Source: Phycisphaerae bacterium (lineage in GTDB: Bacteria > Planctomycetota > Phycisphaerae > UBA1845 > CAIVHJ01). Taken from it: a DNA stretch of 64,000 bases. The DNA lies in the NCBI GenBank assembly GCA_022072405.1, contig JAJVHX010000004.1, forward strand, positions 1 to 64,000, given 5' to 3'. Under the pieces are notes generated by a model. The model worked only from the letters and a program-made list of their open reading frames with translations, was not told where the DNA came from and did not search any database. This document shows positions 41,474 through 50,619 of the stretch, piece by piece; the stretch's first letter is position 1; every line of letters begins with the position of its first letter. The position numbers were made by a program, and so were the translations under genes.

Positions 41474-43786
41474 TCAGTTACCTCCTCCCATGACCGGGGA
41501 AAGAATCCGCGGGGCGGCACTGATTGACAGCGTCGCCGGGCGTTGGGCTTCATGACGCATGTGGTACAGTTCCGCCAGATTGGCGGCTTGCACGCGGAGT
41601 CGTTGCTCGATGTAGTCGGCGGTTTCCCAGAAATGAGTGGACAGACACATCTGATCGGCGCTGCGGGTTACTTCCTGTTGCACGCGGCGGGCATCCCACA
41701 ATTGCACTTCCGGAACCTCTTCCAGATTCATGGTCGAGCCGAAAGTGTTGAAATCGACGATCAGTCTCTGGGCCGGGCAAAGATTCAGCATCGGTCGCAA
41801 TTGCCGGCCATCCAGCACCGGTTGCGGAGTGTCAATGCAATACACCGTCAACCCCGATTCTGCGACGATCCGGGCCACCAGGGGATCGGCGTAGGAGTCG
41901 ACGCGAATCTTGCGGCCATCGGTCACCAGGCGGCGCATCTGCTTGATCTGGCCGTCCCGCCGGCTGCCTTTATGTATAAACGTGATCTGCTGCGTGGGGA
42001 TTTTCAGCTCCTCGATCAGCAGCTGCAGCATGGACATGGCCGTGGTCGAGCGACCGATAATGGTGATCGGATGATCCCGCCAGGCGCGCGCCGATTGATC
42101 AAGCTGGTTCAGCAGTGCCGAGCAGTAGGAGGGCGAAAACCGGCCCCAGTCCGTATGTTCGCGCAGCTCATGTTCATTCAAAGTCACCTTGGTCAGCAGT
42201 GTCTCGGTGAGTGGGCCGCTGGTGCCCGCACTGCGCGCCACCCGTAACGCTGCCAGCAACTGCTGGGCAATATCTTTTTCGCCGGGTAGTTCACTGTTCA
42301 AGCCGCACGACGTGCGCAATATATGATGCACAGCGTCGCGGTCGCGCAATACGTTAAACGAAAGCTCCTGCAGATCGTGCTGACCGAAGATGCGCTGCAG
42401 GGTCTGGAACAAGACCGCCTCATGATCCGATTGCTGATGGGCCTGTTTGATCCAGCCGTAACATTCAAAGCGATTGCAGGTGTTCCAGACAAATACTTCG
42501 TCGAACAACCCATCCTGCCGCAGATTGTGCAGAAATGCAGTGGTTTCCTCACTGCTGAGCTTGATGGAACGCAGCGTTTCGGCATCTTCATATTGCAGTT
42601 TCGGACCGTGGCCGCAACCGATCCGATTGGGCACCGAGACACCGAACATGAAGAGACGGGCCGGCTCGATTTGGCTGGCTGGCGGTGTTTCGATCTGCAT
42701 CCGCGCTCCCAGTGAGAGCGGCAGGTGTTGCGGCCCGCGTAAGACCAGATTCCGCAACGCCACCATGAACGCCTCATGATCATTCAGCGCCGGGCAGAGG
42801 TGCAGTTCACCGCCCAGATGGGTGAACAATTCCCGGGAGCGCATGCCGATTTCCTCCAGCGTTTCGAGGCAGTCGGCGGTGAAGCTGATCGGGCAGATAA
42901 TCACTTTCTTTTCACCACGCTGCGCCAGTCGGGTGAGCATCTCATCGGTGCTGGGGCTGAGCCAGGGCACCGGTCCGAGCTTGCTCTGAAAGCCGATGGC
43001 TTTGCGACCGGCCGGCCACTCCAGCTTGCGGCTCAAGAGCACCACCGAACTGGCGATGTGTCGCAGATAAGGATCACCATGGGTGATGTAGGATTTGGGC
43101 ATGCTGTGGGTGGAAAAGAGCAGAAAACTGTTTTGCGGAGTCAGATTCCGCTCTTGCATGAAATCATTGATCACTTTGGCTTGGGCGGCGATGTAGGCGG
43201 CGTCATCGTACCAGGCGGTCCGAACGATAATGCTGGCGTCGAGGCCGGCTTCGGGTGCTTCGCGGTAGAAGGCTTCCAGGGCAGTGTGGGTCGTCGGCCC
43301 GCTGTAGTGCGGATACATCGGTACGACCACCAGCTCGGTAATGCCCGCGTTGCGGATTTGTTTTACAACATCGCGGATACTGGGCTGGCCATAGCGCATC
43401 GCCAGAAATACCCGCCATCCGGGCGGCAACATATTTTCCAGCTGAGCAGCCTGCCGCTGCGAGATGGTCATCAGCGGAGAACCTTCCGGGGTCCAGATAT
43501 TACGATAGAGTGCGGCGCTCTTTTTGGACCGGAAGAAAGCGATCAGGTGGCCCAGCAGCGGATTCATCCAGCCCAGGCCTCTGGGTAACTTGATGACATG
43601 CGGATCACTCAGGAATTCGGCGAGATAGCGGCGAACCGATTCGGGGTCACAACCACTGGGTGTGCCCACATTGAGCAGCAGCACACCCTTGCGACAGGTA
43701 GCTGTCTGATAGAATTCATCCCGCATCGGGCTGGCGACGGAGGCACTTGCCAGAGGTAGATTGTACATCGCTTCCAACTCCACCAT
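41474..43786 (-). CDS. Ferrochelatase - glutamyl-tRNA reductase fusion (HemH-HemA)
   Basis: A 770-aa protein joining the last and first committed enzymes of heme synthesis. Residues 30-365 are ferrochelatase: KGVLLLNVGTP, the active-site STHSMPKSY, GDPYLRHI, FQSKLGPVPWL and CPISFTADCLETLEE (catalytic Glu). Residues 378-770 are glutamyl-tRNA reductase: the nucleophilic cysteine in NTCNRFE (about 437) and HHILRTSCGLNSELPGEKDI match the catalytic domain. The NADPH loop, normally GAGEM-like, reads IIGRSTTAMS, and the C-terminal dimerisation domain is cut short. There is no frameshift or stop between halves. The start is 43786 or the ATG at 43768. Feedback between heme output and pathway entry is an attractive but unproven idea. 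Confidence 0.9.
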   Translation of the reverse strand: MVELEAMYNLPLASASVASPMRDEFYQTATCRKGVLLLNVGTPSGCDPESVRRYLAEFLSDPHVIKLPRGLGWMNPLLGHLIAFFRSKKSAALYRNIWTPEGSPLMTISQRQAAQLENMLPPGWRVFLAMRYGQPSIRDVVKQIRNAGITELVVVPMYPHYSGPTTHTALEAFYREAPEAGLDASIIVRTAWYDDAAYIAAQAKVINDFMQERNLTPQNSFLLFSTHSMPKSYITHGDPYLRHIASSVVLLSRKLEWPAGRKAIGFQSKLGPVPWLSPSTDEMLTRLAQRGEKKVIICPISFTADCLETLEEIGMRSRELFTHLGGELHLCPALNDHEAFMVALRNLVLRGPQHLPLSLGARMQIETPPASQIEPARLFMFGVSVPNRIGCGHGPKLQYEDAETLRSIKLSSEETTAFLHNLRQDGLFDEVFVWNTCNRFECYGWIKQAHQQSDHEAVLFQTLQRIFGQHDLQELSFNVLRDRDAVHHILRTSCGLNSELPGEKDIAQQLLAALRVARSAGTSGPLTETLLTKVTLNEHELREHTDWGRFSPSYCSALLNQLDQSARAWRDHPITIIGRSTTAMSMLQLLIEELKIPTQQITFIHKGSRRDGQIKQMRRLVTDGRKIRVDSYADPLVARIVAESGLTVYCIDTPQPVLDGRQLRPMLNLCPAQRLIVDFNTFGSTMNLEEVPEVQLWDARRVQQEVTRSADQMCLSTHFWETADYIEQRLRVQAANLAELYHMRHEAQRPATLSISAAPRILSPVMGGGN

Positions 43787-43892
43787 TTTCAGACTTGATC
43801 GATAAAACGTGCGGAACGGCGGACGGCGTTGGGTTGATTATGGGCTTGGCTGATATTCAGCATTCAGCATCGGCCGCTCTAAATCTACGCCG

Positions 43893-44453
43893 TTAGGAGA
43901 TGAGGAAAGGTGGTCCGCGCCGGCTCAGACAGGTACGGTAGCCATTGATCGCTTTTATTAGTTTGAATTCCCACCAGGTGCACCGAGCGGTGGTGGAATG
44001 CAGTGGGCGGTGATTCAGCAGGAAACGAATGGACCACAGTAAAGTGATGATCAGCAGAATAGTATTACAGACATTAACCAGATTGCTGATCTGCAGAAGT
44101 AAGGTATCAGGTGTCAGTACGGTTTCGATGGGCATAAAAGCATGCACATGCAGCAGCAGCATCAGTACGAGCAGCGTCACCACCGAGCGTCGATCGGTCC
44201 TGAAGCGCAGCCAGGGCACATCCATGATTTTCAGCAGGAAAAAGCAGGAGGCGAGTATCAGGCCGACCGTGCTGATCAGATTGATCTCTGCCGACTGACC
44301 GCTCAGCAGCTTACCGGCAATCTGCAGCAATGCAGGCGTATGACTCAACAGCAATAACAGCCATATTGATCGTCGCACCATCAAACCATGCTGTGCAATT
44401 AATCGTCCGATCCGGCTGCGGGTCAGTATCGATATGAATATCGGCTTTGACAT
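43893..44453 (-). CDS. Hypothetical four-helix membrane protein
   Basis: 186 aa, not recognised. Hydrophobic segments are near 28-50, 58-82, 90-108 and 122-146, and the C-terminal tail is basic with two cysteines. It has single His residues within or near helices 1 and 3 (SHTPALL, LHVHAF). It lies between the fusion gene and hemB within the heme cluster on the same strand. The ribosome site is weak, and no relatives come to mind, so it could be a lineage-specific accessory of heme metabolism or unrelated. Confidence 0.55.
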   Translation of the reverse strand: MSKPIFISILTRSRIGRLIAQHGLMVRRSIWLLLLLSHTPALLQIAGKLLSGQSAEINLISTVGLILASCFFLLKIMDVPWLRFRTDRRSVVTLLVLMLLLHVHAFMPIETVLTPDTLLLQISNLVNVCNTILLIITLLWSIRFLLNHRPLHSTTARCTWWEFKLIKAINGYRTCLSRRGPPFLIS

Positions 44454-44627
44454 TGGTTACATAGTATACATCGACGGAAAAACTGCTGCACGGGTAATTA
44501 TCAGAAAATGATAGTATGGCACCCCTAGAGTACGATTTACGCGATAGGCGATTTCCGCTAATACCCATCTGAGTAATGCGATTTGCTGAGAGCAGTTAAC
44601 AGGCCGATGCGTCGTAGTCCCCAATGA

Positions 44628-45608
44628 CTACAACCACTGCAGTAATTCTTTGGCGTAATAGGTGATAATCATGTCAGCACCGGCGCGACGAATTGCTAAA
44701 TGAGACTCAATCGCAGTGCGCGGTTCATCCAGCCAGCCACGTTGCACCGCTGCTTTGATCTGTGCAAATTCACCGCTGACGAAATAAGCAGCCGTCGGCA
44801 TGCCGAATTCATGCTTGACCCGATAGATAATATCCAGGAAATGAATGGCCGGTTTGACCATGACGATATCAGCGCCCTCTTCGATATCGAGGGCTGTTTC
44901 GCGCAACGCTTCATCGCTGTTGGCCGGGTCCATCTGATAACCGCGACGATCTCCGAATTGTGGAGCGCTCTCCGCCGCCTCACGGAATGGGCCGTAGAAG
45001 CAGCTCGCATATTTGGCGGCATAGGCCATGATCGGCAGATGTTCAAAACCCTGACTATCCAATGCGCTGCGAATCGCCTGCACCTGTCCATCCATCATCG
45101 CCGAAGGTGCCACCAGATCGACACCCGCCTGGGCATAGGCGACTGCTTCAGCGGCCAGCAGTTCGAGCGAGGGATCGTTATCGACCACTCCCTTGCCCGG
45201 TGTGCGGGTGATGATTCCGCAGTGACCGTGATCGGTATATTCGCACAGGCAGGCATCCGCCATCACCGCCAGCCCGCTGCACTTTTCCTTGATGGCTGCA
45301 ATCGCCCGCGGCACAATGCCGTCGGCAGCGAAGCCCTCCGAACCCTTGGCATCCTTGTGTTCCGGCAGTCCGAAGAGCAGCACCGCGGGCAGCCCCAGAT
45401 CCTGCACGCGGCAACTTTCCTCCACGATCTGATCGATCGACATCTGATACTGGCCGGGCATGGAGCTGATCTCTTTTTTCACTCCCTTCCCCGGACAGGC
45501 AAAGAGCGGATATATCAGACACTCCTTCGACAGGCGGGTTTCGCGCACCATATTGCGCAGAATCGGATTGGACCGCACCCGCCGGGGACGTTCGATCGGG
45601 AAACTCAT
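44628..45608 (-). CDS. hemB: Delta-aminolevulinic acid dehydratase (porphobilinogen synthase)
   Basis: 326 aa. It condenses two 5-aminolevulinates to porphobilinogen. The zinc-type active site is seen as DACLCEYTDHGHC (three cysteines), so this is a Zn-dependent rather than Mg-only enzyme. Both Schiff-base lysines are in place (MAYAAKYASCFYGPFR and VMVKPAIHFLD), with APSAMMDGQV and FGDRRGYQMDPAN between. I start at the ATG at 45608, which has GAGGAGC upstream; the open frame extends a further 29 codons without family similarity. Confidence 0.95.
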   Translation of the reverse strand: MSFPIERPRRVRSNPILRNMVRETRLSKECLIYPLFACPGKGVKKEISSMPGQYQMSIDQIVEESCRVQDLGLPAVLLFGLPEHKDAKGSEGFAADGIVPRAIAAIKEKCSGLAVMADACLCEYTDHGHCGIITRTPGKGVVDNDPSLELLAAEAVAYAQAGVDLVAPSAMMDGQVQAIRSALDSQGFEHLPIMAYAAKYASCFYGPFREAAESAPQFGDRRGYQMDPANSDEALRETALDIEEGADIVMVKPAIHFLDIIYRVKHEFGMPTAAYFVSGEFAQIKAAVQRGWLDEPRTAIESHLAIRRAGADMIITYYAKELLQWL

Positions 45609-45831
45609 GAGGCTGCTCCTCAATCTAAAGAAAATGTGCATAGCGAATGTTGAATTATACGTCAGTCCGACCTGTCTACAGGTCATTTCGAACACTGCGA
45701 GGAATCTGGCATATTATATCCTGACAACCCACTCGCAGGTGCTCGCGGCGCAAATGAAAAGCGGTTTCTAAATGCAATAAGAGTCGCGGGTCTGCTGCTT
45801 CACCGACCTGTACGTTGCACACCGATAGGCG

Positions 45832-45861
45832 CGGTCAGGTGGGCTTTGGCCCGCGCGTTGC
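45832..45861. repeat. REP-like palindrome, copy 3
   Basis: GCGGTCAGGTGGGC-TTT-GGCCCGCGCG lies between hemB and sdhB. Read in reverse it gives CGCGCGGGCCAAAGCCCACC, resembling the copies at 22931 and 52131. The rest of the 281-bp gap shows nothing else. Confidence 0.4.
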
Positions 45862-45889
45862 CCATCCAGCAATTATGAAACCAGCTTAA

Positions 45890-46660
45890 TTATACTGCCG
45901 AAGGTGTACCTGCTCCGCATAGTTTAGCCTTGAGCAGGTCGCGGTTCAGCCGGGCGATAAAATCAACCTTGATACCCACCGGGCAGGCGGCTTCGCACGA
46001 GCCGTGATTGCTGCAATTGCCAAAGCCTTCCTGATCCATCCGGGCGATCATTCGCTGTACGCGTTCATAGCGTTCCGGCTGGCCTTGCGGCAGCAGACCC
46101 AGGTGCGTTACTTTCGCCGATGTAAAGAGCATGGCGGAGGCATTCGGGCAAGCCGCCACGCAAGCCCCGCAACCAATGCACACCGCCGCATCCATGGAGC
46201 GATCGGCGATCTGCTTGGGGATCGGCATGGCGTTGGCTTCGGGGGCGTTGCCCGTGTTGGCACTGATGAATCCGCCCGACTGGATAATTCGATCGAAGGC
46301 GCTGCGATCCACCACCAGATCGCGCAGCACCGGAAACGCTTTAGCCCGCCACGGCTCGATCCAGATTTCATCACCGTCCTTGAAATAGCGCATGTGCAAC
46401 TGGCAGGTGGCCGTCATTGGATTAGGGCCGTGGGGTAACCCGTTGATCATCACGCCGCACGATCCGCAGATACCTTCGCGGCAATCATGCTCGAAGGCGA
46501 TGGGTTCTTCGCCTTTTTCCATCAGCTGCTCGTTGACCACATCCAGCATCTCCAGGAAGGACATGTGCGTGTTGATCTGCAGTGCGGGATAGGTCACGAA
46601 CCGGCCGTTATCCTTCGGGCCTTTTTGTCGCCAGACGTGCAGGGTGAGATTGATCAACAT
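45890..46660 (-). CDS. sdhB: Succinate dehydrogenase / fumarate reductase iron-sulfur subunit
   Basis: 256 aa, carrying the 2Fe-2S, 4Fe-4S and 3Fe-4S clusters that link the flavin to the quinone site. The N-terminal ferredoxin motif is [15 protein letters not shown] with the fourth Cys in TCQLHM; the C-terminal clusters use [13 protein letters not shown] and [13 protein letters not shown]. The ligand sets are typical, with Cys rather than Asp. Its ATG overlaps the sdhA stop by one base (TAATG). It ends the sdhCAB operon. Confidence 0.95.
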   Translation of the reverse strand: MLINLTLHVWRQKGPKDNGRFVTYPALQINTHMSFLEMLDVVNEQLMEKGEEPIAFEHDCREGICGSCGVMINGLPHGPNPMTATCQLHMRYFKDGDEIWIEPWRAKAFPVLRDLVVDRSAFDRIIQSGGFISANTGNAPEANAMPIPKQIADRSMDAAVCIGCGACVAACPNASAMLFTSAKVTHLGLLPQGQPERYERVQRMIARMDQEGFGNCSNHGSCEAACPVGIKVDFIARLNRDLLKAKLCGAGTPSAV

Positions 46661-48573
46661 TATTTGTAGCTCCGAGTGGCTGGTTTGACATATTCAAAAT
46701 TCAGCGGTTCGACGTGGCGGGTTGGGGCTTTATCCACGCCGGTGAATTCCCACACCGCCGCATGCGCGAAGCGGGCATCGTCACGCCTGGCTTCGCCATC
46801 TTCAGTCTGCGATTCTTCCCGGAAGTGGCCGCCGCAGGACTCTTCGCGGGCCAGGGCATCGCGGCACAACAACTCCGCCATCTCAAAGAAGTCCGCCACA
46901 CGGCCGGCCTTTTCCAGCGCCTGGTTGAGTGAATCGCCGCTGCCGGGCACGCGGACATTGTGCCAGAATTCGTCGCGCAGTTTCGGAATCTGCTCCAGCG
47001 CCTTTTTCAAACCGGCGTCGTTGCGGCCCATCCCGCAATAATCCCAGACGATCTTGCCCAGTTCACGATGCAATGAATCGACGGTTCGCTTGCCGTTAAT
47101 GCTCAGCAGCTTCTGATAGCGTTGCCGGGTTTCATCTTCGACGGCGCGAACCTCAGCGTGGCCGGAGTCGATCCTTTCAAACTTGCCTTGGGCCAGGTAA
47201 TCACCAATCGTGTACGGCAGGATGAAGTATCCATCCGCCAACCCCTGCATCAGGGCACTGGCACCGAGGCGGTTGGCTCCGTGGTCGGAGAAATTGGCTT
47301 CACCGATCACGTAGAGCCCCGGAATCGTGGACATCAGATTGTAATCCACCCACAAGCCGCCCATGGTGTAATGCGGTGCCGGGTAGATACGCATCGGCAC
47401 TTCGTAAGGATTTTCACCGGTGATCCGCTCATACATTTCAAAGAGGTTGCCATAGCGCTCACCGATGACTGTATTACCCAGCCGTTTGAGCGCCTCGGCG
47501 AAATCCAGATAAACACCGTTTTTCATCTCGCCGACTCCGCGACCCTGATCGACTGCTTCCTTGGCCCGGCGGCTGGCGATGTCACGCGGCGAGAGATTGC
47601 CGTAACTGGGATAAATGCGTTCCAGGTAATAGTCGCGTTCTGATTCGGGTATCTGCGGCGGCGTGCGGGTGTCACCCGGCTGCTTCGGAACCCAGATGCG
47701 TCCGTCATTGCGCAGCGATTCGCTCATCAGCGTCAGCTTGGATTGATAATCACCGCTTTGGGGAATGCAGGTGGGGTGAATCTGCGTATAACAGGGATTG
47801 GCAAAGCCGGCCCCACGGCGATAGGCCCGCCAGATCGCCGTCGTATTGCAGGCTTTGGCATTGGTCGAGAGATAGAAAACGTTGGAGTAGCCGCCGGTCG
47901 CCAGCACCACGGCATCGGCCAGATGGGAGCGGACTTCACCCGTAACCAGGTTCCGAGTCACGATGCCCCTGGCCCGACCGTTGACCAGGATCATATCGAG
48001 CATCTCGGTTCGCGGGAACATCTGCACCGTGCCCAGGCCGATCTGCCGAGCCAGCGCCTGGTAAGCACCCAGCAGCAATTGCTGGCCGGTTTGTCCACGA
48101 GCATAGAAAGTTCGAGAAACCTGTGCCCCGCCGAAGGAGCGATTGGAGAGATAACCGCTATATTCGCGGGCGAAGGGCACACCCTGGGCGACGCATTGAT
48201 CAATGATATTGAGGCTGATCTGAGAGAGACGGTAGACATTGGCTTCGCGGGCCCGGAAATCACCGCCTTTCACCGTGTCATAAAACAACCGGTAAATACT
48301 GTCGCCGTCATTCTGATAATTCTTGGCAGCATTAATACCCCCCTGCGCGGCGATACTGTGGGCCCGGCGGGGTGAATCATGATAGGAGTAGCAGTAGACC
48401 TGGTAGCCCAGCTCCGCGAGTGACGCCGCACCCGAAGCTCCCGCCAGCCCGGTGCCCACCATGATGACGCTGTATTTACGTTTATTGGCGGCGTTGACCA
48501 GCTTGAGATCAAAGCGATAGCGGTCCCATTTTTCCTGAATCGAGCCGCCCGGTATCTTCGCATTCAATTCCAT
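46660..48573 (-). CDS. sdhA: Succinate dehydrogenase / fumarate reductase flavoprotein subunit
   Basis: 637 aa. It shows the FAD-binding [18 protein letters not shown], the covalent FAD histidine region [13 protein letters not shown] (about 70), HPTCIPQ, and [13 protein letters not shown] near the C-terminal end of the FAD domain. Length and the long capping inserts match the Bacteroidetes/epsilon-type enzymes that pair with a single five-helix SdhC and menaquinone. The direction (succinate oxidation or fumarate reduction) cannot be told from sequence. Confidence 0.95.
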   Translation of the reverse strand: MELNAKIPGGSIQEKWDRYRFDLKLVNAANKRKYSVIMVGTGLAGASGAASLAELGYQVYCYSYHDSPRRAHSIAAQGGINAAKNYQNDGDSIYRLFYDTVKGGDFRAREANVYRLSQISLNIIDQCVAQGVPFAREYSGYLSNRSFGGAQVSRTFYARGQTGQQLLLGAYQALARQIGLGTVQMFPRTEMLDMILVNGRARGIVTRNLVTGEVRSHLADAVVLATGGYSNVFYLSTNAKACNTTAIWRAYRRGAGFANPCYTQIHPTCIPQSGDYQSKLTLMSESLRNDGRIWVPKQPGDTRTPPQIPESERDYYLERIYPSYGNLSPRDIASRRAKEAVDQGRGVGEMKNGVYLDFAEALKRLGNTVIGERYGNLFEMYERITGENPYEVPMRIYPAPHYTMGGLWVDYNLMSTIPGLYVIGEANFSDHGANRLGASALMQGLADGYFILPYTIGDYLAQGKFERIDSGHAEVRAVEDETRQRYQKLLSINGKRTVDSLHRELGKIVWDYCGMGRNDAGLKKALEQIPKLRDEFWHNVRVPGSGDSLNQALEKAGRVADFFEMAELLCRDALAREESCGGHFREESQTEDGEARRDDARFAHAAVWEFTGVDKAPTRHVEPLNFEYVKPATRSYK

Positions 48574-48612
48574 ACACGCGCCTTTATATTCTGCCGACCT
48601 ATCGTATTGAGA

Positions 48613-48648
48613 TTTTTATCGAACCGCGGGTTATAGCCGCGCGATTTA
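48613..48648. repeat. REP-like palindrome, copy 4
   Basis: ATCGAACCGCGGGTTATAGCC is followed by GCGCGATTTACTG in the 92-bp gap between sdhC and sdhA. On the minus strand the core is CGCGCGGCTATAACCCGCGG, close to the copy at 22931. As an intra-operon element it might form an mRNA hairpin separating the two cistrons. Confidence 0.45.
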
Positions 48649-48665
48649 CTGCTCAGGTGCTTCAC

Positions 48666-49346
48666 TTACTTCAGCCATCCCGCCATTACCGAAATCGGCA
48701 GCGCGGAATATCCCACCACCACGATCAGGGCCGTCACCACGGACAGCGGGCGGCGCCAGTCTCCCTGACGACGATCCCCAGCGATCCCGAACGTCTGCAA
48801 TCCGCTCCATACGCCATGATAGAGATGAAAACCAAGTGCCGCCTGAGCCACCAGGTAACCCACCGCCACCGGCCAGACCTTGAAGCCGTTGATCACGTTG
48901 GCATAGACCGAACCCGCCACAAATTTCGGGTGAACGCTGCCGAAAGTCAGATGCAGGAGATGAAAAATGACAAAGGCTAGTATCACCACGCCGCCCCAGC
49001 GCATCGTGGTGGATGCGTAGCTGAAGGTGATACGGTGCTGTTTCTGGTAACCGACTTCGCGGGCTTGATAACTGAGAATCGTCAGTTGCAAGGCGGTGAA
49101 CATGTGCAGCAGTACGCATCCAAGCAGAACGAGCCGAGCCAACCATAGCCCCTGCGTCGGTCCAAGTAGGGGTGCACCCATGACCCGCAACCATTCGGCA
49201 TAATGATTGAATTTCTCTTCGCCGTAGAAAATTTTGAGATTACCGAACATATGGCCGAGCACGAAGAGCAACAACACGACGCCCGTCGATGCCATGACCA
49301 GCTTTTTTCCAATTGTCGTCTGATATAAATCAAGGATTTTTCGCAT
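48666..49346 (-). CDS. sdhC: Succinate dehydrogenase cytochrome b subunit
   Basis: 226 aa from the ATG at 49346 (MRKILDLYQTTIGKK); the 25 codons upstream are not family-like. Five membrane helices carry histidines suited to two b hemes (VLGHMFGNL, LLHMFTALQL, FVIFHLLHLTFG, GFHLYHGVWSGL). This is the diheme type that lacks a separate SdhD. It anchors SdhAB and exchanges electrons with menaquinone. It is the first gene of sdhCAB. Confidence 0.95.
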   Translation of the reverse strand: MRKILDLYQTTIGKKLVMASTGVVLLLFVLGHMFGNLKIFYGEEKFNHYAEWLRVMGAPLLGPTQGLWLARLVLLGCVLLHMFTALQLTILSYQAREVGYQKQHRITFSYASTTMRWGGVVILAFVIFHLLHLTFGSVHPKFVAGSVYANVINGFKVWPVAVGYLVAQAALGFHLYHGVWSGLQTFGIAGDRRQGDWRRPLSVVTALIVVVGYSALPISVMAGWLK

Positions 49347-49693
49347 CTTGCTTCCAGCCTCAGGTGATATTGGCCCACATAATACGAAGGTTGCGCATAC
49401 TACTCTAGTGCTATTTATCAAACCGCTTCAGCAACCATCATGCGGCTATTTGATCTCGATTAACCACTGACTTGGATTGATACGCTGAATTACCAGTTAT
49501 TAGTTTACTGATAGAGTATTGAAGCTACTTTCCTGAATGCAGTAAACCATAAATTTACATAATATATTGATATTTATTGAGATATGAAATGGTTGCCAAT
49601 TGGTCCTGATTGGATTAATATAGTACTATAATTATATGGTTTAGGTTGGTTGCGTTCCGGCGCTCTTGAAACATTGTGATCCGAGGAACAAAG
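49347..49693. other. AT-rich divergent region, sdhC / rrf2-suf
   Basis: A 347-bp strongly AT-rich stretch that must contain the promoters of both the sdh and suf operons. Its best element is the TATAAT-containing palindrome described separately; CCAATTGG at 49597-49604 is a second short palindrome. Confidence 0.6.
49619..49632 (+). promoter_or_regulatory. Candidate -10 box within an operator palindrome of the suf operon
   Basis: TATAGTACTATA (49619-49630) is a perfect 12-bp palindrome that overlaps a consensus TATAAT (49627-49632), 62 bp before the rrf2 start codon. An operator placed over the -10 element is the usual arrangement for autoregulated Rrf2 repressors. No good -35 lies at 16-18 bp. 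Confidence 0.45.
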
Positions 49694-50194
49694 ATGTTGT
49701 CATTGAGTCGCAAAACAGATTACGCTCTGGTAGCGATGGTGGCATTGGCCAAGAAGTATCCCGGCCTGATGAGTGCCCGGCAGATTGCTGAGGAACATAA
49801 GTTGCCGCTGGCGATGTTGATGAACATTTTGAAGGAGTTACTGGCCGGCGGGCTGGTGAATTCGTTACGCGGAATTAATGGTGGTTACCGGCTGACGCGT
49901 GCGGCAGAACAGATCACGCTGGGCCAGATCGTGGAAGCGTCGGAAGGTCCGATTCGACTGGTGAATTGCTGTGAGGAGCATAGTGCTGCAGTCGAGGGTG
50001 CAGAGGCGGATATGTGTGATCGTCGCCAGAGTTGCCCAGCGGCTGAGCCTTTGCGTAAGGTGAACAATTACCTACAGATATTTCTAGGCCAGATCACCCT
50101 CGCCGACTTGTTGGCGGATCAGGTGCCCATGCTGGTCCGGGTCGCCAATATTCAACCTAATGAATCTGATCCGCTGGTGGCAGCAGCGGGTTAA
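49694..50194 (+). CDS. Rrf2-family Fe-S sensing transcriptional regulator
   Basis: 166 aa from the ATG at 49694 (MLSLSRKTDYAL), with CCGAGGA upstream. An N-terminal winged helix-turn-helix (to about 75) is followed by NCCEEH...MCDRRQSC, three or four cysteines spaced like the 2Fe-2S ligands of IscR/SufR-type sensors but with a longer loop. It heads the suf operon and is likely its cluster-responsive repressor. The gap to sufA is 27 bp. Confidence 0.9.
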   Translation: MLSLSRKTDYALVAMVALAKKYPGLMSARQIAEEHKLPLAMLMNILKELLAGGLVNSLRGINGGYRLTRAAEQITLGQIVEASEGPIRLVNCCEEHSAAVEGAEADMCDRRQSCPAAEPLRKVNNYLQIFLGQITLADLLADQVPMLVRVANIQPNESDPLVAAAG

Positions 50195-50221
50195 CCGTTT
50201 GTAAAAGAGGAGAGTGTATTT

Positions 50222-50554
50222 ATGGCTATTGCCCTCACGGAACGTGCCGCTCAGGAAGTGAAAACCATCATCGAGCAGAACCAGTTGCCTGCGGACAAAA
50301 CCTATCTGCGGATGGGGGTCAAGGGCGGTGGATGCAGTGGTTTCAGTTACGCGCTGGACCTGACTGAAGCAAAATCGGAGCAGGACGAAGAATGGGATGT
50401 GCATGGCGTCAAGGTGGTGTGCGACCAGAAGAGCGCCCTTTATCTGGATGGCGTGACAGTGGACTTCAAGGACAGTGTCATGGGCCGTGGATTTGTGTTC
50501 AATAATCCCAATGCCAGCGGCACCTGCGGATGCGGCAGCAGTTTCTCAGTTTAA
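50222..50554 (+). CDS. sufA: A-type iron-sulfur carrier
   Basis: 110 aa. It has the HesB/IscA fold with the three conserved cysteines in GGGCSGFSY (about 40) and CGCGSSFSV at the C-terminus. It receives a nascent cluster from the SufBCD scaffold and passes it to apoproteins. GAGGAG upstream of the ATG is a good ribosome site. ErpA and SufA cannot be told apart by eye; the symbol follows the operon. Confidence 0.93.
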   Translation: MAIALTERAAQEVKTIIEQNQLPADKTYLRMGVKGGGCSGFSYALDLTEAKSEQDEEWDVHGVKVVCDQKSALYLDGVTVDFKDSVMGRGFVFNNPNASGTCGCGSSFSV

Positions 50555-50619
50555 GAATGTGAACCGTGGATGGTACGAGACGGATTACTAACCACTAATA
50601 ACTTAAACGACTCTATATT

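Noticed and set aside
41474-43786. Fusion as a sequencing artefact joining two genes
   Set aside because: The frame is continuous through a plausible linker with normal codon use, and the downstream hemL is spaced from the HemA end as expected. I keep the fusion but note that the raw reads should be checked.
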